64,000 nt of DNA from Macrostomum hystrix (taxonomy: Eukaryota > Platyhelminthes > Macrostomidae). Shown here piece by piece: positions 58,501 to 64,000 of the stretch. The position numbers and the translations under genes were made by a program. Position 1 is the first letter of the stretch. Each line of letters starts with the position of its first letter. Under the pieces are notes generated by a model. It was not told the origin of the DNA and made no database searches. It saw nothing but the letters and a program-made list of their open reading frames with translations. Where the stretch lies: contig CATNEN010000002.1 of the NCBI GenBank assembly GCA_950097015.1, positions 7,641,501 through 7,705,500 on the forward strand. Reading direction: 5' to 3'.

Positions 58501-61500
58501 GTAGATAGGACAGATGGAACTGGTAGATAGGACAGATGGACCTGGTAGATAGGACAGATGGACCTGGTAGATAGGACATATGGACCTGGTAGATAGGACA
58601 GATGGAACTGGTAGATAGGACAGATGGAACTGGTAGATAGGAGAGATGGAACTGGTAGATAGGAGAGATGGAACTGGTAGATAGGACAGATGGAACTGGT
58701 AGATAGGACAGATGGAACTGGTAGATAGGAGAGATGGAACTGGTAGATAGGAGAGATGGAACTGGTAGATAGGACAGATGGAACTGGTAGATAGGACAGA
58801 TGGAACTGGTAGATAGGAGAGATGGAACTGGTAGATAGGACAGATGGAACTGGTAGATAGGACAGATGGACCTGGTAGATAGGACAGATGGACCTGGTAG
58901 ATAGGACATATGGACCAGGTAGATAGGACATATGGACCTGGTAGATAGGACAGATGGACCTGGTAGATAGGACAGATGGAACTGGTAGGTAGGACAGATG
59001 GACCTGGTAGATAGGACAGATGGACCTGGTAGATAGGACAGATGGACCTGGTAGATAGGACAGATGGACCTGGTAGATAGGACAGATGGATCTGGTAGAT
59101 AGGAGAGATGGACCTGGTAGATAGGACATATGGACCTGGTAGATAGGACAGATGGATCTGGTAGATAGGAGAGATGGACCTGGTAGATAGGACATATGGA
59201 CCTGGTAGATAGGACATATGGACCTGGTAGATAGGACAGATGGACCTGGTAGATAGGAGAGATGGAACTGGTAGATAGGAGAGATGGAACTGGTAGATAG
59301 GACAGATGGAACTGGTAGATAGGAGAGATGGAACTGGTAGATAGGACAGATAGAACTGGTGTATACAAAATCCTATTATGAGATGAAATGTCTCTAGTAT
59401 TCCAGGAAGTGCCTAGTCTTCCTAAGCTACATTTAGACACCGCATAGTTTTAGTGCTGCTAATTTACTGTAATTTTCCTCTACTTCCAAACAATGGTTTT
59501 TTATTTCACTCTTGTGCATTACAATCATTCCTCATTAATTTTAAATAGTCTCTGTGGCCTATTACAGGGGCTGTCTCTGACAAAGACCTCACAAGAATGC
59601 CTGGAATGGCTGGTCGTAAATTATCCGAACTGCAAGTCCCCCAGAGCCGAGGAACAGAATTCCATTGTCCATTGTCCGTTTAGTCTCCGACTTCACTTAG
59701 GGGATTGTAAATTATCGATAGTCTTTAAGTGGCCTTAAAAACTTGACACCGAACTAATTCGCATCAAGCAGTTAGGAATGTGTCTGCGGTCATTCTGCTG
59801 CTGGTAACCGGGTCTTTGTTTGCGCACAGTACACGCTCACACACACACATCATGCCTGTTATCGCGAGGGGCAAAATCAGCATTGGACCCTATTTGTAAA
59901 CACTATCAATTGGTTTTTTTGTTAGCGAAAGCGACAGGGATCGATGACGTCAGTGTGACTTAGAATAGGGCAGCTGCTTCTGATGACAATCGGTGCTGCA
60001 CAATTTCCAAGTGACAGATGGAGTGGCCTGTCTGTGTCTGTGTTGTGTTTCTCAATTTGACTTCTGCTGTCGAATGCATTCAGTGAGGCGTCGCTGACTT
60101 ATAGGCAAACTATTTGATTCTGAGTTTTTGAAATGGGCTGGTCATTTGCCTTACCTGATCTAATTAAGCTACCTAAATCTGGCTCTGCAAGCGTAGGTGG
60201 CAGACTTTGAACCAAAGCTACCTTTAACTTACGAACGCATCGCCAACAATAATACAAGCAGAGTTTCATAACTTCAAGCTTGTCTACGAACAGGAGCTTG
60301 TGTGTAGATATATTTGCAGCAAGGATTACCGGAGCAAATAATCTAGAAAAGTTATTTCATAGCTTTCATATTCAGCATCTTGTGCTCAGGGGTCAGCGGA
60401 CATTGCATCTCATACAGCATCTTGTGCTCAGGGGTCAGCGGACAGTGCATCTCATACAGCATCTTGTGCTCAGGGGTCAGCGGACATTGCATCTCATACA
60501 GCATCTTGTGCTCAGGGGTCAGCGGACATTGCATCTCATACAGCATCTTGTGCTCATGGGTCAGCGGACATTGCATCTCATACAGCATCTTGTGCTCAGG
60601 GGTCAGCGGACAGTGCATCTCATACAGCATCTTGTGCTCAGGGGTCAGCGGACATTGCATCTCATACAGCATCTTGTGCTCAGGGGTCAGCGGACATTGC
60701 ATCTCATACAGCATCTTGTGCTCAGGGGTCAGCGGACAGTGCATCTCATACAGCATCTTGTGCTCAGGGGTCAGCGGACAGTGCATCTCATACAGCATCT
60801 TGTGCTCAGTGGTCAGCGGACAGTGCATCTCATACAGCATCTTGTGCTCAGGGGTCAGCGGACAGTGCATCTCATACAGCATCTTGTGCTCAGGGGTCAG
60901 CGGACAGTGCATCTCATACAGCATCTTGTGCTCAGGGGTCAGCGGACAGTGCACCTCATACAGCATCTTGTGCTCAGGGGTCAGCGGACAGTGCATCTCA
61001 TACAGCATCTTGTGCTGATTCAGAATCTGGCTTGACTTCCAGGTCTGTTTAAATTGGCCAACTCTGAAATTTAAGGTGGTTAAGTCTAAGTCATATTTTT
61101 GTTGCATTTCCGAATAAAAATGTTCCACAAATATTTGCTGCATTAGTTTTAGTAGATTCTTTCACTTTCCCACGAGCTCAATCGGCATTTTTGAGGCCGT
61201 TCGCTTGTGCTTGCAACTTCCTGCCGTCAGCTGTGCTTAGAAAACGAACAGGTTTTCGAAAACACAGAATTGCCAACTAAAACCTGTGAGAACTATTCAG
61301 TTCTCGGTTCGCTGCCTGCATGCCGACTCACGAGTGCCCTGGCCTTCCTACATTCTTGTAGTTACTTTTTGAAACAAATTGTTACAGTTCCTGCTTGGTA
61401 GACTGTTTACTTTATTGGATATTATTATGCACTATTCAGTCGACTCAAAGCATGACTCGAACCCACAGCCTCAATGTCGGTGCCGCCACCGCTGCTGGAT

Positions 61501-64000
61501 CGATACCAACTGTCGCAGGAGGACGCTGCCTTCGTGCGCGACAGCTACCCGGAGGTCTGGGCGGCCTACCAGACCTCCCTGGCCTCCGGCAGGCGGCTGG
61601 GCGACGCTGGCGACTTCGGCAGAGCGAAGAAGCGTCGAAAGACTCGCCGCAGCAACAGGCGCAGCAACAGGCGCAGCGAGGAAGAAGACGGCGCTGACGA
61701 GGACGAGGAAGAAGACGACTTTGGTGTGGCTGGAAGTGAGGGCGAGGATGACAAGTTTGAGACTGCCCCGCCCGGAGAGGCGACCCGGCCACCGCCGGCG
61801 AAGAAGCGACGAGCTGCTGAAGCTGCGCGAGCCAAGTTCAGTGAGTCAATCAATGAGTCAATCAATCAATCAATCAGTCAATCGATCGATCAATCAGTCA
61901 ATCGATCGATCACTAGACCACTCGATCAGGGGGGCGAGTGGGTCAGTGGCTAGCGTCGCTGCCTCGCACTCCAATGGACGCTAGCTCGATTCTCCCTTCA
62001 AGTCACGATTAATTTCGGGACTTGTTGGAGGGTTTGGACAGTAGCGACCGGCGGAGGTGCACCATATTTCGTGCAATCAAAGCTTGAAATAATAGCTTCG
62101 CTCCTACCTTCTGTGTGCCTGTTCTGCGTTGTGTGAGTTGTGTGCGTTGGCGCTGGGGCGTTAGGCCTTGCGGGGGTGGCTGGAGGGCGGGTGTACACCG
62201 CCGCGCGCTTTCTGGAATTCCGTAAGCGCGATTGGATAAGTGTACACTCATCACCCGCCCCCCCCCTGAGGACTGATTTCTTATCAGCCTTCCGCCCCGG
62301 CTTGGTCTGCTCTGTGCGTGTGGGGCTGGGGTGGGGGGCACTGCTGCCTATTCTGGGTGCCTCCTGCCCTCCCCGGCTGGTCTGTGCTGCTGTGTGTGGT
62401 GCCTGCTCAGGGGAGGCGGCGCGATGGGCGCAAAAGCGCCTAGTTCGCCGGTCTGGGGGGCGTGCCGCTCCGTCGCTTGTGCGACAAGTGCCCCGGGCCC
62501 CCTGCAAATAAATAGATAGAGACCACTCGATCAATCAATCAATTTGCCAGTCAATCAATAAATCAATCAGTCCATCCATCAATTTTACAATCAACGAACT
62601 AATCGATGCTATACATTTTTTTCCAGAGCCAATTGGCGACGTCACGGGCGACGAGGTCGACATTGATCTCGACGCGGACGTCGTTGAAAATGACAGTGAA
62701 GTCGGCGCTGACGACTCCGTCGCCTCACCCATGGCGCTCTCGCAGCGACGACGTCTGCATCGGCTGCGTCAGCTGCGTCATCAGAACAGCCAGACGGAGG
62801 CGGAGGTGGCGGAGATCACCGGGCTGCCGGCAGACGCTGCCAAAACGACGCTGTCAGCCGCGGCGGCCTCGCTGCACTCGCTGCGTGGCTCGCCTTACTG
62901 CAGAAGCGTGAGTGCTCACCCCAAGGCTTGTTGCTATGCTCATGTGAACCTTGTTCTGGTCTGCTTCTAATCCCAATTCATAAGTACTTCAGAACAACTT
63001 CAGCGAGCTGCTTGCTTTCACTCTTAACAGTGAAAGACCACTGGGTATTTCAAATGCACAAATTTATCTTTTTTTCTTCGACTCCCAAAAGATTCGGCAA
63101 ATCGCCATGAAAATCTAGAACACGGGCTAAAATTTTCCGCTCTATCCAGTTAAACAACTTCCAGCATCACCAAACCATCGGCACCGTCGAGACATTCAAC
63201 GATTCTCGTCGGGGTGTCTGGTGGCAAGAACCACCAATATAGGCATTATTTTTCTGCTTTTAAACTCCCGCAGCCCATGACATCCGAGCTGAACTTCGCG
63301 GCCTTTCCGTTCTCCGGCGTAGCTGCTTCCTCGCCGTCAGCATCCGCCTCAGCCTCTGGACCGGCCATCTCATCCTCGGCCTCGCTACGCAGCGGCGTGG
63401 CCGGCGGAGGCGGGCGCTGCAGCGACTCGCCAAACTGCGACGCCTGCACGTCCTCTGGCGGAGCCTCATCCACCACAGCCGCCGTAGACAACGCCACCCT
63501 GGTTGCTGTTGTCTCCGCTGACTCCGAGGTCACCGTAGCCACTGCTTGCAATGACACAGACACTGTCATCGACAATGATGTGGTTGCTACGTCTTGCGCT
63601 GCCAACTCCACGGCCCTCAATGACGCTAGCCCTGCTGCTGCCGCCGCTGCTGCCGCTGCCGCTGCCGCCGCTGCGATGCCGGCGCCTCAGCTGCGTCACC
63701 TGCCGCGTCCGAAACCGCTGGTGCCCGGTCGGGACGGCACACTGAAAGAGCGTGAAGACCACGGCCTATTTGGGCAGCAACACTTTCTGCAGCAGCGTCA
63801 GCAGCATCTGCAGCACCAGCACCAACTGCAGTGCGGCCGCGCATCCACTGCTGCTGACCTGTTCCGCCCGATTCTCTCTTCACCGATCGACTTCTGCCGC
63901 AATGACACACCAAACGCTATCAAGATGATCCTGGAGCTTCAGGACTCAACAGCCGGCACTAAATTGTCGCGAGCAGGCATCGACCACTTTGAGCACATCT
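49662..64000 (+). CDS. NFI: Nuclear factor I (CTF/NFI) transcription factor, six exons, 3' end outside window
   Basis: Exons 49662-50045, 51718-52059, 55591-56074, 61469-61840, 62627-62907 and 63274 to beyond 64000. All borders are GT-AG and all phases agree; 863 codons are visible. The start is the ATG at 49662, at the head of an open exon. Exon 1 is Pro/Ala/Gln-rich and exon 2 starts with a His/Gln run (about residues 145-160). The DNA-binding domain begins late in exon 2 (NIVILLCMNRVRR, basic GKKKKQEKKRVFKPSDY). It continues in exon 3 (LLKKIFKEIQEDHREAFV, CVLTVPDGKGKMKRID, GSDKVWRLDTLVAILFHGVP, CEDELCINPRHF). These blocks are diagnostic of NFI, which binds TTGGC(N5)GCCAA as a dimer in the nucleus. 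The conserved cysteine in the IDCLR motif is glycine here (residue 301). Exons 4-6 are acidic, basic and Ala/Ser/Gln-rich, with a nuclear-signal-like AKKRRAAEAARAK and no family resemblance. Introns 1-4 are dominated by tandem arrays. Confidence 0.88.
50062..50828. repeat. 22-bp minisatellite in NFI intron 1
   Basis: About 35 copies of a 22-bp unit containing GATGGAACTGGTAGATAGGA, with GAGAG/GACAG and GAACT/GACCT variants. It begins about 17 bases after the exon 1 donor. The same unit makes the array at 56740-59355 in intron 3 of this gene. Frames of 280 and 340 codons on the minus strand are by-products. Confidence 0.97.
50829..51114 (+). other. NFI intron 1, unique part
   Basis: AT-rich spacer between two arrays, no gene recognised. 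Confidence 0.6.
51115..51668. repeat. 16-bp minisatellite in NFI intron 1
   Basis: About 34 copies of GGATCCCATGGTCCCA, perfect for long stretches at the right and with TTGTCCC variants at the left. It contains palindromes GGATCC and CCATGG. It ends about 50 bases before the exon 2 acceptor at 51717. Confidence 0.97.
52075..52495. repeat. 16-bp minisatellite in NFI intron 2
   Basis: About 26 copies of TCATGATCCCATCATC with CTTATG variants, starting about 17 bases after the exon 2 donor at 52060. It shares GATCCCAT with the array at 51115-51668 in the preceding intron, so the two may be related. Confidence 0.96.
52496..53449 (+). other. NFI intron 2, unique part
   Basis: Degenerate GATCCCA-like units fade out to about 52750, then a GC-richer stretch (52920-53320) with no recognised gene. 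GGTGGTTCTTCGCCACCAG at about 53186 resembles the end of the MITE-like repeat. Confidence 0.5.
53450..55550. repeat. (TTAG)n microsatellite, 2.1 kb, in NFI intron 2
   Basis: About 525 units of TTAG, interspersed with TCAG, ATAG and occasional TTAC variants whose spacing repeats in blocks. It is not the TTAGGG telomere repeat. It ends about 40 bases before the exon 3 acceptor (CTCCAACCAG at 55590). Confidence 0.98.
56075..56739 (+). other. NFI intron 3, first unique part
   Basis: Contains a few short repeats (ATCTCTCCCCATCTC near 56210-56270; AAGGTCA near 56599-56626) and no recognised gene. Confidence 0.6.
56740..59355. repeat. 22-bp minisatellite in NFI intron 3, about 119 copies
   Basis: The unit contains GACAGATGGACCTGGTAGAT followed by AG, with GAACT, GAGAG and CATAT variants arranged in larger blocks that recur several times. 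Frames of over 800 codons in all three minus phases arise because no unit variant contains a stop on that strand. Confidence 0.98.
59356..60369 (+). other. NFI intron 3, second unique part
   Basis: No gene recognised; short frames only. Confidence 0.55.
60370..61018. repeat. 42-bp minisatellite in NFI intron 3
   Basis: About 15 copies of a 42-bp unit (CAGCATCTTGTGCTCAGGGG joined to TCAGCGGACATTGCATCTCA and TA), with an ATT/AGT variant. It gives open frames on both strands (14-residue period) that are probably not translated. Confidence 0.97.
61841..61928. repeat. (TCAA)-type repeat starting at the NFI exon 4 donor
   Basis: The donor itself reads GTGAGTCAATCA and is followed at once by ATGAGTCAATCA and then (ATCA)n and (ATCG)n. 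The repeat thus begins with the splice donor. It resumes at 62525-62600 after the SINE, suggesting the SINE inserted into it. Confidence 0.85.
61929..62520 (+). mobile_element. tRNA-headed repeat of about 590 bp (SINE-C) in NFI intron 4
   Basis: It starts with a tRNA-like head (GGTCAGTGGCTAGCGTCGCT, then CTAGCTCGATTCTC as B box). It continues through a GC-rich body and ends AAATAAATAGATAGA at 62506-62520. It is bounded on both sides by the (TCAA) repeat. No second copy was seen in the window. Confidence 0.55.
62521..62605. repeat. (TCAA)-type repeat, right part
   Basis: Continuation of the repeat at 61841-61928 (CAATCAATCAATTTGCCAGT and further units), ending about 20 bases before the exon 5 acceptor at 62626. 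Confidence 0.8.
63092..63240 (-). mobile_element. Short dispersed repeat (MITE-like), copy 3, in NFI intron 5
   Basis: On the minus strand: TTGGTGGTTCTTGCCACCAG, CGACGAGAATCGTTGAAT, TCTCGACGGTGCCGATGG, GAGCGGAAAAT and TTTTCATGGCGATT, in the same order as copies 1 and 2. It ends about 33 bases before the exon 6 start. Confidence 0.7.

Noticed and set aside
56715-59440. Three minus-strand frames of more than 800 codons with YLPGPSVLSTRS-type repeats
   Set aside because: All three phases are open because the 22-bp unit lacks stops on that strand. The array lies inside a plus-strand intron and has no start or splice context.
60280-61143. Frames of 251, 212 and 263 codons over the 42-bp array
   Set aside because: The repeat period is a multiple of three and free of stops, and the array lies within an NFI intron.
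61998-62534. 178-codon minus-strand frame rich in Pro, Thr and Arg
   Set aside because: It lies in the GC-rich body of the tRNA-headed element in NFI intron 4.

Overview
The window is nuclear DNA from an invertebrate animal. Genes are split by GT-AG introns, exons are GC-rich and the DNA between them is AT-rich. Six genes have clear animal orthologues: FBXL4, CEP95, TBC1D16, a SKP1 paralogue, BTBD19 and a nuclear factor I (NFI) gene. Mobile DNA includes a decayed Ty3/gypsy copy, a P-element-like transposase, a LINE fragment and several tRNA-derived SINEs. I cannot name the species; a lophotrochozoan such as a flatworm is a guess only. Exon borders were worked out by eye from splice sites, reading phase and remembered protein families, with no database search.

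Layout. 0.5-5.4 kb (minus): FBXL4, five exons, complete. 7.2-13.0 kb (minus): CEP95, five coding exons. 13-18.7 kb: no gene recognised; minisatellites and one SINE. 18.8-20.7 kb (minus): TBC1D16, two coding exons. 20.7-23.7 kb: AT-rich, no gene seen. 23.7-29.4 kb: mobile-element zone (LTR-like piece, gypsy pol remnant, P-like transposase, possible LTR). 29.7-30.7 kb (plus): an intact 320-codon reading frame I do not recognise, followed by a 1,075-bp tandem duplication. 33-37.8 kb: repeats, SINE, LINE fragment and three large tandem arrays. 38.0-38.5 kb (minus): SKP1-like gene. 42.7-45.8 kb (plus): BTBD19. 45.8-49.2 kb: AT-rich, then an array. 49.7-64 kb (plus): NFI gene, six exons seen, running off the right edge.

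The striking feature is the introns. Most introns of FBXL4, CEP95 and NFI are largely filled by tandem repeats with units of 4 to about 42 bp, each array with its own unit, often starting within a few tens of bases of a splice site. In two introns the repeat unit contains the splice donor itself. TBC1D16 and BTBD19 introns lack such arrays.

The genes do not form one pathway. FBXL4 and SKP1 belong to SCF ubiquitin ligases and BTBD19 is a BTB protein, but they are 33-40 kb apart and I infer no functional cluster.
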